A DNA stretch of 64,000 nucleotides from JAGRCP01 sp942490705 (GTDB lineage: Bacteria; Chloroflexota; Anaerolineae; Caldilineales; Caldilineaceae): NCBI GenBank assembly GCA_942490705.1, contig CALNXY010000012.1, forward strand, positions 434,001-498,000, in the 5' to 3' direction. The translations under genes and the position numbers were made by a program. Below are positions 1-8,393 of the stretch, in pieces (within the stretch, counting starts at the first letter, position 1; each line of letters opens with the position of its first letter). The notes beneath the pieces were generated by a model that searched no databases, was not told the origin of the DNA, and saw only the letters and a program-made list of their open reading frames with translations.

Positions 1-559
1 TATGCTACGTTTGCCGGCGAGTATGCGGATCGGGCGCAGATCAACCTGCGCGCCAAACTGCAGGAGTGGCTCTTCAGCGGCATTCAGACAGCGATTCCGG
101 CGCCAGTAACGGCGATCCGATACAGGGCACGGTCATTTGTCCGGCGGAGATCACGTTAGAGACGTTGCCCAAACGACTCGGCGAAGTCCTTGAGCATCTG
201 ATCCGAAACTCCTGCGAAGCGTTGGATGGACATGGACGAACCGCCGCGAGATAATTCGATTCACCGCCGGACTAGTGTCAGGCGACACCACGGTCGAAAT
301 CATCTGTCTACGAAGACAGTGGGCCAGGCGTGCCGGAGGAGATGGAGCGACGCCTGTTCCAGACGCGTCAGGGTGAGCCAATCGCGAGAGGGTCGGGGCA
401 ATGGTTTCCTCTTCGCCGAGAATATAGTCACGCATGATTTGAAGGGAACCATTCACTATGTACGGCGAGTGCGTGACGGTCGGGAACGAGGAGCAAATTT
501 GTCCTCCGTCTTCCCCTGGCGCTTCCCACCGATGACCTGCAAACCAGATAGAGCGGACG
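1..559 (+). pseudogene. Histidine kinase C-terminal remnant, frameshifted
   Basis: Pieces of a two-component histidine kinase ATPase domain are spread over all three forward frames. One frame (from about base 66) carries an N-box-like stretch, LEHLIRNSCEALDGHG. Another (about 317-412) carries a G1-box, YEDSGPGVPEEMERRLF, followed by RGSGQW. A third resumes with FLFAENIVTHDLKGTIHY, which looks like the last helix and strand of the fold. At least three small indels are needed to join them, so no full-length product can be made from this sequence. The gene starts before the window. A receiver-domain gene follows directly, as expected for a kinase/regulator pair. Either the locus is decaying or this end of the assembly has poor consensus; the high indel density here compared with the rest of the window fits both. 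Confidence 0.6.
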
Positions 560-880
560 ATGAACAAACAGCAGCCGGCAGAACGTAAAATCCGTGTGCT
601 GGTGGTAGAGAACAATGTGCATCTGCGCCACTCTAACGATGACCTGCTCCGCAATTTGGGCTATGAGCCGGTTGTTGCTCAGGGGCAGGGCACGCATGCT
701 GGCGGCAGATGCTCGGCATAAGGCTAAGCTCCGAGCAATGCCATCTGGCTGTGGTCGATATCCGCCTGGATGATTTGGTCAGCGGCTATGAGTATCGGCG
801 AACGTAGGCTTGGATATCATTCAAGCACCATTCGACCGACCGAATCGATTGTGGTGACCGGATATCAGGATTACGTACGA
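560..880 (+). pseudogene. Response-regulator receiver domain, frameshifted
   Basis: An ATG at 560 opens a receiver-like N-terminus (KIRVLVVENNVHLRHSNDDLL). It stops early, but the next elements of a receiver follow in other frames: the phospho-acceptor strand AVVDIRLDD near 752-778, then SGxxGLDIIQ near 780-825, then the strand-4 segment SIVVTGYQDY near 844-873. The last of these is in frame with the downstream phosphotransferase-like ORF (770-1975). I infer that the ancestral product was one protein, receiver plus effector, broken by two or three indels. The expected acidic residue pair near strand 1 is replaced by EN, but this is hard to judge in damaged sequence. Confidence 0.6.
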
Positions 881-1975
881 TCACGCGCGCTTATCAGCGT
901 GAGCAGGTGTCGCGAAGTCATTCAGAAAGGCGAGATGACGACAGATGATCTGGCCGCTGCTCTCGCTACGGCACGCCAGGACAAATGGCCCTATGTGGAG
1001 CTGGAACCCGCTGACCTGATTTCGATTGTGGCCGAGCAGTTGAGCCAACCTGCGCAAGCTATAGCCCCCGGTGAAGTTCATGACCTGCTCATGCGCGTCT
1101 TCGGCCGAGAACCGCTGGTGCGCCTGAAGCCGATTACAAATGTGTGGCGATCGGACGGAAACAGAGCGGGCGTGCGGCGGCGCTCCGTTGTGCTCTGGGC
1201 CGAGCCGGCTGGCAAGAATCCGAGTGTGGTCAAGCTAGCGCTGAGCCATCGGGCGGCGCGCGAAGAGCAGAATTATCATAGTCATGTCCATCATAAGCTG
1301 GGCGGTGACTATTATCTCAACATGGAGGCGGTCGACTATCTTTGGCACCTTGGCGCGACGGTCTATCGCGCCCACGGCATGGGTGACAAGTCTGTGACCT
1401 TTACCGAGCACTACGATGGGCAGGATGCGCAAGCCATTGTTCGGCCTTTGGCCCACTTCTTTAGCCGGATCTGGCTGGGCCATTATCGAGCGTGCCGGCC
1501 GCTGGCGCATGAGTCGCTGCTTGAGAGCTATGACGAACTGTGGCGTAGTGAAACGACTGCGATAGGTGGGCTTAGCTTGGCCCTGGAGCAGCACGTCGGA
1601 CTCCGTCCGCCGGAGGTCGTTGCTGACCTGCTCGAGAATGCTCGGCAGCCTTTTCAGTGGCTCGCTGCGGCTGCAAACGGCGCGGCTCATCCGGTCTTTG
1701 TGGGGCTCAAGAGCGGTGATCTGCGGCAGTGTGTGGTCCACGGCGACCTCCACGGCGACAACTTGCTGGTCGATAATAACATGCACGTCTGGCCAATTGA
1801 TTATGAGCGTACCGGCTTCGGCCACGTACTGACGGACTTTGTGGAGCTGGAGCACGATATCATGACGCGACTGACCAACGGCGATGATCTTCAGCGCCTT
1901 CTGTACGTTCGTGCGTATGTTGCTTGCACCCCACACCTTGGAAACCGTGGCTTGAGCCAGATGGAACGGTCGTGA
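770..1975 (+). CDS. Phosphotransferase-like (APH/choline-kinase fold) effector, probably C-terminal part of a receiver fusion
   Basis: This open frame of 401 codons begins inside the receiver remnant, so its annotated start is probably artificial. The C-terminal half shows a kinase-like catalytic core: CVVHGDLHGDNLLVDNN (Brenner-type HGDxHxxN loop) followed by WPIDYERTGFGHVLTDFVELE, matching the metal-binding IDYE/D motif of aminoglycoside phosphotransferase-like enzymes. An upstream NPSVVKLAL segment could hold the ATP-binding lysine. From memory, receiver proteins with this arrangement resemble the TCAD9 domains described in ternary NTP-dependent conflict systems; an HMM search would have to confirm that. 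The frame ends at 1975, but the reading continues in another frame (WLEPDGTVVIHLDPHFAEEL), so the C-terminus is frameshifted too. Substrate unknown. Confidence 0.55.
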   Translation: MIWSAAMSIGERRLGYHSSTIRPTESIVVTGYQDYVRSRALISVSRCREVIQKGEMTTDDLAAALATARQDKWPYVELEPADLISIVAEQLSQPAQAIAPGEVHDLLMRVFGREPLVRLKPITNVWRSDGNRAGVRRRSVVLWAEPAGKNPSVVKLALSHRAAREEQNYHSHVHHKLGGDYYLNMEAVDYLWHLGATVYRAHGMGDKSVTFTEHYDGQDAQAIVRPLAHFFSRIWLGHYRACRPLAHESLLESYDELWRSETTAIGGLSLALEQHVGLRPPEVVADLLENARQPFQWLAAAANGAAHPVFVGLKSGDLRQCVVHGDLHGDNLLVDNNMHVWPIDYERTGFGHVLTDFVELEHDIMTRLTNGDDLQRLLYVRAYVACTPHLGNRGLSQMERS

Positions 1976-2223
1976 TCCACTTGGATCCCCACTTTGCAGA
2001 AGAGCTATGAGGTCGTGCGAGAGAATCGCCGCAAATGGCCGGCGATCTGCAGTTACTGCGTGATTTGCGTGAATACTATCTGGGCGTGCTTTTCAACGCC
2101 ATCTTTGTCATGCACACGCTTATTGAGGATCAGAAGGCGACGACCGAGCGCTTTCAGCGCGTCTACCTGCTGGCCAGTCTCATCTGTGCCCGACTTGATA
2201 CTTGGGAACCCACGGATCACTGA
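1976..2223 (+). pseudogene. C-terminal fragment of the phosphotransferase-like effector
   Basis: After the premature stop at 1975 the coding signal continues in two other frames. The frame ending near 2010 reads WLEPDGTVVIHLDPHFAEEL. The frame 2011-2223 reads LQLLRDLREYYLGVLFNAIFVMHTLIEDQKATTERFQRVYLLASLICARLDTWEP, an amphipathic helical tail with normal composition. The two are best explained as the frameshifted C-terminus of the preceding effector, not as separate small genes; no ribosome binding site is visible before either. Confidence 0.45.
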
Positions 2224-2317
2224 GTCGCCCACCGGCGCCTTGGCGGCAGACCGCTGGAGAAACCGATATGCTAGGCTCTGTTGAGACGCTTCAAAAGCCG
2301 CCGACTTTGCGTCTGGC

Positions 2318-2382
2318 ACGTCCCCGGCACGAGCGCCAACAAGTATGCTAATCGGATATTCTGCCGTCCGTGCCGGGGACGT
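2318..2382. repeat. Long stem-loop with 14-bp perfect arms
   Basis: The arms ACGTCCCCGGCACG (2318-2331) and its exact reverse complement (2369-2382) flank a 37-nt loop. It lies between the broken effector gene and the ATPase gene. There is no T-run, so it is more likely a dispersed palindromic element or structured leader than an intrinsic terminator. Confidence 0.5.
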
Positions 2383-2461
2383 TTCGACCAACTGTCAACG
2401 AAACCTGGTACGCTAGCGCGCTCTCGACTAGTCGCCACAATCGCTGCAATAGGAAATCGCT

Positions 2462-3808
2462 ATGCCGGAAATCGGTCCTGAACATCCGTTGACCTATCGT
2501 CAAGAATTGCTGGAACCTCTATTTCAGCGCGTGCGCGCGTCAGAATCGGCGGCTGTGGTCGGCGCGGCCAGCATGGGCAAGTCGCGTCTGCTGCAGTTTC
2601 TGTTGCAGCCGCAGGTGCAGCGACATTACCTCGGCGAACAGAGCGATGAAACGCTGCTGCTCTGGACGGACTGTAACCGCCTGACGGAGGTTACACCATG
2701 GGCGCTCTATGAGCTGATATTGACTGCACTCGTCGAGGCGGTGCGGGGGCGTGGGCGGCCGCCGGAACTGGGGAGAGAACTAAACGATCTGCGTCGGGAT
2801 GCTATTCTGGGCAAGAACGCGCTGCTGGCTCAGCGTCACCTGGAGCTGGCCATACAGTTACTTTGCCAGGAACATGGGCTGTCCCTGTGCTTTGTACTCG
2901 ACGAATTCGATGAATGCCTCAGCGACTTGCCCAGCCAGACGCTGGCCAGCCTGCGCGCTCTGCGCGACGCCAACAAATATCAACTCAGTTACGTGCTCTT
3001 CATTCGCGATCTGCCCGCTCAATTGCGCGACCCGCTGGATTATGAAGGCTTTTATGAGCTTTTCTCACGCGCTATCCTTGGCCTCAAACCCTATAGTGCT
3101 GACGACGCTCTGCGCACGCTGACCCAAGTGGCGACACGTCGCCGGCATGAGCTGCCTGCGCAAACCGAGTCAGTTTTTGCCGAACTAGTGCGCCTGAGCG
3201 GGGGGCATCCCGGTCTAATGGTGGCGCTGCTCGATGCCTTGATTCACTCTTGGCCCACCGGTCAGTCGTGGGAGGAGTGGGCGCTTGCTGAGCCAAGCGT
3301 TAGCGAAGAGCTGCGGAAGCTGTGGATGGGGTTGCGTCCGAAGGAGCGCAAAGGACTCAACCAGACGGCCTATCAGCAGGTGATCGATTTCCGCGTGCGC
3401 CAGGGCCTTTTGGTCAAGGGCCTGCTCGTGGAGACTGGATCCCAGACGGTCGCTTTCTTTTCGCCTCTCTTGGCCACTTACGCCGAGCAAAACGCCCCCC
3501 TGGCCACCCAGCCGCTTCAGATCGACCGCGGGGCAGGACTGGTCTTCGTCAACGGCGAGCAGACTCCCCGCCTGACGTCCAAAGAATTCGATCTCCTGAT
3601 CTTTTTAGATGATCGTCGGGGCGAAATCTGTGCCATGGACGACATCCTGGAGGGGCTCTACGGGCTGGACCCGAGCGGCGTGGAGAGCAGCACGGTAACG
3701 ACGCTGGTGGGTCGCTTGCGTAAGAAGATTGAGCCCAACCCCAGGCAGCCGATCTACCTCGTCACCCAGCGTGGTCGAGGCTATTCTCTCTTTGTCGAGC
3801 CGGTTTGA
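2462..3808 (+). CDS. STAND-like P-loop ATPase with C-terminal OmpR-type winged helix
   Basis: The 448-residue product combines an N-terminal AAA/STAND-like ATPase with a C-terminal DNA-binding domain. Walker A is GAASMGKSRLL (about residues 36-46); Walker B is LCFVLDEFDECL (about 141-152). The last 100 residues (LTSKEFDLLIFL...VTTLVGRLRKKIE...YLVTQRGRGYSLF) match the trans_reg_C winged helix, including the recognition helix and the closing beta-hairpin RGRGY. Usual OmpR-type regulators carry a receiver here, so the NTPase probably acts as the signal-dependent switch. AGGAAATCGCT precedes the ATG. It sits downstream of the broken kinase/receiver-effector genes and appears intact, closed by a strong terminator. 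A regulatory or conflict-type function is inferred; the target is unknown. Confidence 0.75.
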   Translation: MPEIGPEHPLTYRQELLEPLFQRVRASESAAVVGAASMGKSRLLQFLLQPQVQRHYLGEQSDETLLLWTDCNRLTEVTPWALYELILTALVEAVRGRGRPPELGRELNDLRRDAILGKNALLAQRHLELAIQLLCQEHGLSLCFVLDEFDECLSDLPSQTLASLRALRDANKYQLSYVLFIRDLPAQLRDPLDYEGFYELFSRAILGLKPYSADDALRTLTQVATRRRHELPAQTESVFAELVRLSGGHPGLMVALLDALIHSWPTGQSWEEWALAEPSVSEELRKLWMGLRPKERKGLNQTAYQQVIDFRVRQGLLVKGLLVETGSQTVAFFSPLLATYAEQNAPLATQPLQIDRGAGLVFVNGEQTPRLTSKEFDLLIFLDDRRGEICAMDDILEGLYGLDPSGVESSTVTTLVGRLRKKIEPNPRQPIYLVTQRGRGYSLFVEPV

Positions 3809-3876
3809 GCATGAATCGACGGCGTGGCTGAACGTTATGGTGAAGCGTATTCGAGAGTGGGGGCTGGCCGGTTGCA

Positions 3877-3918
3877 AAAAAGGCGGACGTCCGCACTTCG
3901 AGGACGTCCGCCTTTTTG
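3877..3918 (+). terminator. Rho-independent terminator of the ATPase-wHTH gene
   Basis: A 16-bp perfect stem (AAAAAGGCGGACGTCC, 3877-3892, with its complement 3902-3917) encloses a 9-nt loop and ends in a T-run. The A-run on the other side would let it work in both directions. Confidence 0.9.
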
Positions 3919-4065
3919 ATAGTGCCCGGCCCAGATAGGCCTATGGACAACACAACCGGGAATCAGCTACAGCTCCCCGTCCTAGGGGTAGTAGCGGGGA
4001 CTGCGTAACGTGTCGACCCAAGCATGAGGGCCATTTACGTCGCCATGAAGTAGCCGATCGGACCG

Positions 4066-4647
4066 TCAGCTCTTGGTGACCTCATAGTCACTTGTGTGGA
4101 ACCAGGGCACGCCGATCGCCGGCAGCAGCCAACGATCGAGGCCATACCAGCCTGCGACCTTCCACGCCAGCATGAGGACGATGGCCAGCAGGAAGAGCAT
4201 GCCGTTGGTGCTGGCGGTACCCGCCATGATGAAGTTCCAGTTCATGAATCCGCCCAGGAAAGCTGCGATGCCGGTAAACGCACCCAGGATCAATAGCGTG
4301 CCGATGATGATTTCACCAAAGACGACGAGCTTTGCAAACCAGGTGTACGAGCCTGAATCCAGCAAAAACTGAATAAAGGATCGATACCAGTCATACGAAA
4401 TGGGCGGGCGTCCCTGCTCCGGCACCTGCACGGCGTTGGTCCAGAAGCCCCTGAGCGCTTCACCGCCGTCCATCCAGGCCGGATTGCTGAGCTTGCCCCA
4501 ACCGGAATCGAGCCATTGCCAACCGAGGAAGAGACGAACGATCAGCCAGAGCCAGGCAAAGCGCACGCTGCTGAAGAGCGCTCGGGCAATTGGCGGATCG
4601 GGAATGATGATTTGACCACTATCGCTCACAATGTCTTTACTGCTCAT
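4066..4647 (-). CDS. DoxX/DoxD-family membrane protein
   Basis: The 193-residue protein has about four hydrophobic segments: FAWLWLIVRLFLGWQWL, LVVFGEIIIGTLLILGAF, AAFLGGFMNWNFIMAG and GMLFLLAIVLMLAWKVAGW. The pattern LFLGWQWLxSGWGKL...GxxLRGFW matches DoxX and the small subunit of thiosulfate:quinone oxidoreductase. Family members are quinone-linked or redox-stress membrane proteins; no DoxA partner is visible here, so the substrate is open. AAGGAG lies 6 nt before the ATG. It lies downstream of the terminator of the PA14/PPC/TAXI genes and so is probably transcribed on its own. Confidence 0.8.
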   Translation of the reverse strand: MSSKDIVSDSGQIIIPDPPIARALFSSVRFAWLWLIVRLFLGWQWLDSGWGKLSNPAWMDGGEALRGFWTNAVQVPEQGRPPISYDWYRSFIQFLLDSGSYTWFAKLVVFGEIIIGTLLILGAFTGIAAFLGGFMNWNFIMAGTASTNGMLFLLAIVLMLAWKVAGWYGLDRWLLPAIGVPWFHTSDYEVTKS

Positions 4648-4756
4648 ATGCGATCTCCTTCAAATATCAGGGAAGAACGAGCGTAGGTTGAAGATTGAAT
4701 TATTTCATATCAAAGGAAATCTTGCAAGATCGCCGCCGCTTCGTTGACGGTGACGC

Positions 4757-4813
4757 AAACAAAAAATTGAAGCGTGACGGCTGGACTGTTTCGCCATCCT
4801 CCACGCTTCAATC
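4757..4813 (-). terminator. Terminator after the PA14-like gene
   Basis: On the minus strand the arms ATTGAAGCGTG (4812-4802) and its complement (4776-4766) form an 11-bp stem followed by TTTTTTG. It lies about 50 nt past the stop codon of the secreted PA14-like gene. Confidence 0.8.
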
Positions 4814-4864
4814 TTCAGGTACATTCGGTCGGATTACTCGCCGGACCACGCCGGAGTTATCGCC

Positions 4865-5635
4865 CTAGTTCGGGAACCAGCCGGCTTCCGTCTTTGAGCA
4901 CTTGAAAGCCCTCTCTGTCGGCGGATTGGTGTTGGGATCCGTCACAAAATTCCTGACTTCATTGGCATTGCAGTTCTCCCAAATCTGGATCTGTGGCTCC
5001 ATTTCAATTGAACCGAGATTGGGTGAATCCCAAGCGCCATCCGATTGGAAGCACTTTGATTGATGCAGCCCTTGTTGAATGCAGGGCGTGTAGTCCCCAT
5101 ATTTGGTTTGAACGCTTGACTGTGACGGGTTGGATGGGGGCGGTGGAGTCGTCGGCGTCGTTGGCGTTCCATCCTTGAGGTATTGCCAATCGATGCTCAC
5201 GTAGGCCGAGCCCGTGAACTCCCGATAGTCGGCCTGGACGAAGCTGTTACCTTCTGCCAGGGGCACGTCGACGACAAAGGTTTTGCCCGAGAGACCGGCG
5301 CCTATGGAGTCAAAGATCGTAATGCCGTTGACCGTAAGCCTTACTTCATCATCGGCCAGAATCGTGAAGCGGTAGGTGCCGGCATAGAAGTAGGCATTGG
5401 AGGTCATGAGGGCCGTGAAATTGTCGGCCGGCACGCCGGGGCCAGGCGAACCGGTGCCCCAGTTGAAGTTGATCACGTTGGCAAATTGCGTGTAAACCGG
5501 CGCGCCGGACCAGTCCGTGTTGGCATAGTAATCAACGCGCCATTGATTGCCGCTTTGGGCGGTGGCCGGCTGGGTCGGCAGCAGCAAAGCTACGGCCAGC
5601 GCAACCACAGCCACAAGGCTCCATAGTCGTTTCAT
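4865..5635 (-). CDS. Secreted PA14-like domain protein
   Basis: The chosen start (ATG at 5635, with GGAG 9 nt upstream) gives a clean signal peptide, MKRLWSLVAVVALAVALLL...ATAQS. An ATG at 5680 would add 15 charged residues and would overlap the stop of the upstream gene. The mature N-terminal part (WRVDYYANTDWSGAPVYTQ...YFYAGTYRFTILADDEVRLTVNG...VQADYREFTGSAYVSIDWQ) follows the PA14/GLEYA-like beta pattern found in carbohydrate-binding secreted proteins. A Thr-Pro linker leads to a Cys-containing tail (YTPCIQQG...SKCFQS...WENC...FKC). The product is extracellular or surface-associated and probably binds glycans. It is the third gene of a set with the PPC-like protein and the TAXI binding protein. 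Confidence 0.75.
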   Translation of the reverse strand: MKRLWSLVAVVALAVALLLPTQPATAQSGNQWRVDYYANTDWSGAPVYTQFANVINFNWGTGSPGPGVPADNFTALMTSNAYFYAGTYRFTILADDEVRLTVNGITIFDSIGAGLSGKTFVVDVPLAEGNSFVQADYREFTGSAYVSIDWQYLKDGTPTTPTTPPPPSNPSQSSVQTKYGDYTPCIQQGLHQSKCFQSDGAWDSPNLGSIEMEPQIQIWENCNANEVRNFVTDPNTNPPTERAFKCSKTEAGWFPN

Positions 5636-5679
5636 CTTGGGTTTCTCCGCTCGCTTTGCGTCGTTTCGTAGCTTGTTCA

Positions 5680-6795
5680 TCAGTCGGAACCGCCATCATT
5701 CATGGCCGGGGCCAGCTCTGCCGGCAAACTGTCGGCAATCTCGGTTACGGTGAGCGTGCCACTCACCGGCTCATCCAGGCTCAGGCGGCCGATATAGACG
5801 TAGTAGTCGCCGGCAGCCGGCGTTGGAATGTCGATGATGGGGTTGAGATTGACGCCCGCCTCGGCGTCGTCACCGCACCAGATTTGGCCATCGGGGCCGA
5901 GAACGATGAGCGTGGAATCCTGTTCGCTCTCGAAGAAGAGACGCAGGTCATCGGCATTGCCGTCTTCGGTAAAGGCATAGGAAGCCACCGTCGGCACAAA
6001 GCCGTTACAGACCAGCTCGTCCAGCTGAATGTCGAAGGCAGGGAACTCACCCTCGGCGCTCAGATCCGCGGTCAACGTATCTGTCTCTTCGTCACGTGCG
6101 TTCTTCTCGACATCGCTATTTGCCGCTTCAATGTCGGCACGGACGCTTGGGCGCAGCGCTTCGGCTTCTATATGGGTTTCTGGAATCAGATCGCGCCGGA
6201 TCAGCCCCGCCAGGTTGAAGGTTCCGATGTTGATCTCAGGGCGACCGGTGATGACGAGGATGCCGGGAAAACGCTGTCCCTCATCAAAGGTTCCGATCCA
6301 AACGTTGTAGACGCCCTGTTCCGGATTCGCCAGCTCGATGACCGGATCGAGCAGTTGCTCGTTGGCGTCATCGGCGCAGAGAAACTCGCCGCTTGGCGTC
6401 TCGATGACCATGACTGGATCATGATCGCTGAGGTAAAAGAACTCGGCAAAATCGGCGTCGCCTTCCCAATCCATGCTCAGGGCCGGCGCCTCGTTGACAT
6501 AGCCGCTGCACCCTTCACCCAAAGCGCTGGCGTCGATTGTGCCGCCGCCCTCAATGCTGACGAGGAAGGGATCCATGGCATAGCCTGCCGTCAAATTCAG
6601 GGTGACAAAGGCCTCGCCGGCCGCGTCCGTTATTGCATCGTTGGCCTCAGTCGTTGCCTCCGTGGCCGTCGCTTCTTCTTCGGCGACGGGCGTGGGCGTG
6701 GCGTCATCGCTGCCCGAGTCGGACTGAGCCGCGACGGTTGATGCCAGGAGCACCGCCAGCGCGAGCACAGCCAAAAGGGTCATCAATCGTTTCAT
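5680..6795 (-). CDS. Secreted protein with tandem PPC-like domains
   Basis: The start is taken at 6795 (MKRLMTLLAVLALAVLLASTVAAQS) because AGGAG sits 8 nt upstream, in preference to an in-frame codon at 6813. After the signal peptide comes an acidic/Thr-Pro linker (TPTPVAEEEATATEA) and then two related beta domains of about 100 residues. Each has the pattern FFYLSDHDPVMVIETPSGEFLCADD...GVYNVWIGTF or LRLFFESEQDSTLIVLGPDGQIWCGDD...GDYYVYIGRL. This resembles pre-peptidase C-terminal (PPC) domains, which usually accompany secreted enzymes; no catalytic domain is present. The gene overlaps a possible start of the downstream PA14-like gene by one base (TGATG), so the two are likely co-translated. 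Confidence 0.7.
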   Translation of the reverse strand: MKRLMTLLAVLALAVLLASTVAAQSDSGSDDATPTPVAEEEATATEATTEANDAITDAAGEAFVTLNLTAGYAMDPFLVSIEGGGTIDASALGEGCSGYVNEAPALSMDWEGDADFAEFFYLSDHDPVMVIETPSGEFLCADDANEQLLDPVIELANPEQGVYNVWIGTFDEGQRFPGILVITGRPEINIGTFNLAGLIRRDLIPETHIEAEALRPSVRADIEAANSDVEKNARDEETDTLTADLSAEGEFPAFDIQLDELVCNGFVPTVASYAFTEDGNADDLRLFFESEQDSTLIVLGPDGQIWCGDDAEAGVNLNPIIDIPTPAAGDYYVYIGRLSLDEPVSGTLTVTEIADSLPAELAPAMNDGGSD

Positions 6796-6890
6796 TGCAC
6801 TTCTCCTAAGCATGTTTGCTGATAATCAGCGTAATTGGTTGCGCGTGGTTCATCCGCGAAGGGATAGATAGTAAACGGCTGGAATACAGC

Positions 6891-8264
6891 TCATGTTCCT
6901 GCTTCTTCTTCCGGCATTTCGGCTTGCAGGGCCTGAATTGTCTCGGGGAGCGACGGCTTGTCGTAAGGCTCGCCCAGCAACATGGCTCGACGCTCGCGCA
7001 GGCGTTGGATAACGAGGTTGAGATGAAGACGCAAGTTGTAGAAGCTGTCGAGATAGAGCAGCGGGACGCGGAAGTTCTCGGTGAGCTGTTGCTGCATACC
7101 TTCCAAATAGGCCAATTTTTCATCAATCTCTTCCACGCTGTAGTTGTCGATCTCCTGCTCGATCTGACGGACCGTCTTGTAGGATTGGGCGATGCGAAAA
7201 CGGACGACAAACTGCACCATGAGCGGCGCGCTGCGAAAGAAGGGATAGAAGAGCAATAAAGCCGGCAAGATTAGAAAAACGACACGCTCCAATCGCGTTG
7301 CCAGCCAGAAGGGCAGGAACCGCTCCAGTCCGGTCGGCCCGGTTTCCAGGTACTTGGCGGCGTCGGCGCTCATGGGAATCTCGATATATTCAGTGCCGGG
7401 GAACTGACCAGGCGCTTCAAAGAGACCGCCCGACGCGTGTACTTCAATGGCTGCTGCCAACAGCAAACGCGCCAGGTCGGGGTGAAAGTTTTCGCCCGAA
7501 ACCAGCACGGCCGCCGAGGAGATTAGATTGACGTCTTCGTCCGGTACATTGTTGCGCAGGTCAATCGCGCCTTCGCCCAGCGTGAGGGAAGCGATGCCGG
7601 GATAGCGGCTCGTATAGGCTTCCTGGCGGCGGATGTCAAAGAGGCCCAGACTTGTATCGTTGAGCAACTCATTGATCAAGGGCGCTTCGGGCGAAGAAAC
7701 AAGGATGACAACATCCAATTCGCCGTCGGCGAGCTCTTGAGCCTGCTGAGAGGACGGACCGGTAATCAGCTGTGTATTCTCTTCTGTGATGCCATTCTCG
7801 TTCAGCAGAAACGTTGCTGCCTGATTGGTGCCGCTACCTTCCTCGCCGACGCCAATGCGTATGTCGGTCATTTCAGGTAGAATCCTCGGCGCCTCGTAAT
7901 TCTCGCGGTTGTAGAAGATCCAAAGGGGTTCGTAGAATACGCTGGCCAAACTGTGCAAGGTAGAGACGTCTGTGCCGGCCGCGGTGCCGGACTGGACAAA
8001 GCCTACATCGACTTCGCCGCTGTTGAGAAGCTCCAACGTCTCCACCGAGCCGGCAGTGGGGCGAATGTTCAGCGTATAGCCTTCCTCGGCGACAATGTCC
8101 CGGTATTGGGTGGCGAATTCGTAGTATGCGCCTCCTTCGCGGCCCGTGGCAATGGTGAATTCCTGCGGCGGCCGTGATTGTATGAAGCCAAAGAGCAGAT
8201 AGATCAAGGCCCCAATCAGCACGGCGCCAAGCGCCCAAAGCGAGTATTTTCGGAGATTTTGCAT
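6891..8264 (-). CDS. TAXI-family solute-binding protein with C-terminal membrane anchor
   Basis: The 457-residue protein opens with a signal anchor (about 9-29), followed by a TAXI/NMT1-like periplasmic-binding fold: FTIATGREGGAYYEFATQY, TAGSVETLELLNSGEVDVGFVQSGTA and IGVGEEGSGTNQAATFLL are typical of TRAP-associated extracytoplasmic immunogenic proteins. Unlike a simple binding protein it continues with a second membrane segment (LERVVFLILPALLLFYPFF, about 330) and a coiled-coil tail (IEQEIDNYSVEEIDEKLAYLEGMQQQL, about 365-395). No DctM/DctQ-type TRAP permease is nearby. Known TAXI proteins with this anchored architecture may sense rather than transport, which is inference here. It leads the transcription unit that includes the PPC-like and PA14-like genes. 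Confidence 0.85.
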   Translation of the reverse strand: MQNLRKYSLWALGAVLIGALIYLLFGFIQSRPPQEFTIATGREGGAYYEFATQYRDIVAEEGYTLNIRPTAGSVETLELLNSGEVDVGFVQSGTAAGTDVSTLHSLASVFYEPLWIFYNRENYEAPRILPEMTDIRIGVGEEGSGTNQAATFLLNENGITEENTQLITGPSSQQAQELADGELDVVILVSSPEAPLINELLNDTSLGLFDIRRQEAYTSRYPGIASLTLGEGAIDLRNNVPDEDVNLISSAAVLVSGENFHPDLARLLLAAAIEVHASGGLFEAPGQFPGTEYIEIPMSADAAKYLETGPTGLERFLPFWLATRLERVVFLILPALLLFYPFFRSAPLMVQFVVRFRIAQSYKTVRQIEQEIDNYSVEEIDEKLAYLEGMQQQLTENFRVPLLYLDSFYNLRLHLNLVIQRLRERRAMLLGEPYDKPSLPETIQALQAEMPEEEAGT

Positions 8265-8342
8265 GCGTTACTGTCTCTCCCGACACGGGTTGTAGAAACT
8301 CAATTTCTTGTACTACGTTGTATCATTTTACCCCGGCTTCGC

Positions 8343-8372
8343 CAATTTTATCGGTCGCGGCCGGAAAAATTG
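8343..8372 (-). terminator. Possible terminator of the MATE gene
   Basis: On the minus strand CAATTTTT and its complement flank a GC-rich core (CCGGCCGCGACCG). It lies just past the MATE stop codon. The U-run is inside the stem rather than after it, so efficiency is uncertain. Confidence 0.45.
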
Positions 8373-8393
8373 ATGGTGCCACGATTGTTCTGC

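Noticed and set aside
226..588. 120-codon ORF at the window start
   Set aside because: It is a mixture of frames of the broken histidine kinase; only its FLFAENIVTHDLKG part reflects the real gene.
5656..6741. 361-codon ORF opposite the PPC-like gene
   Set aside because: It is antisense to a gene with a signal peptide, domain pattern and ribosome site, and has no recognisable domain itself.
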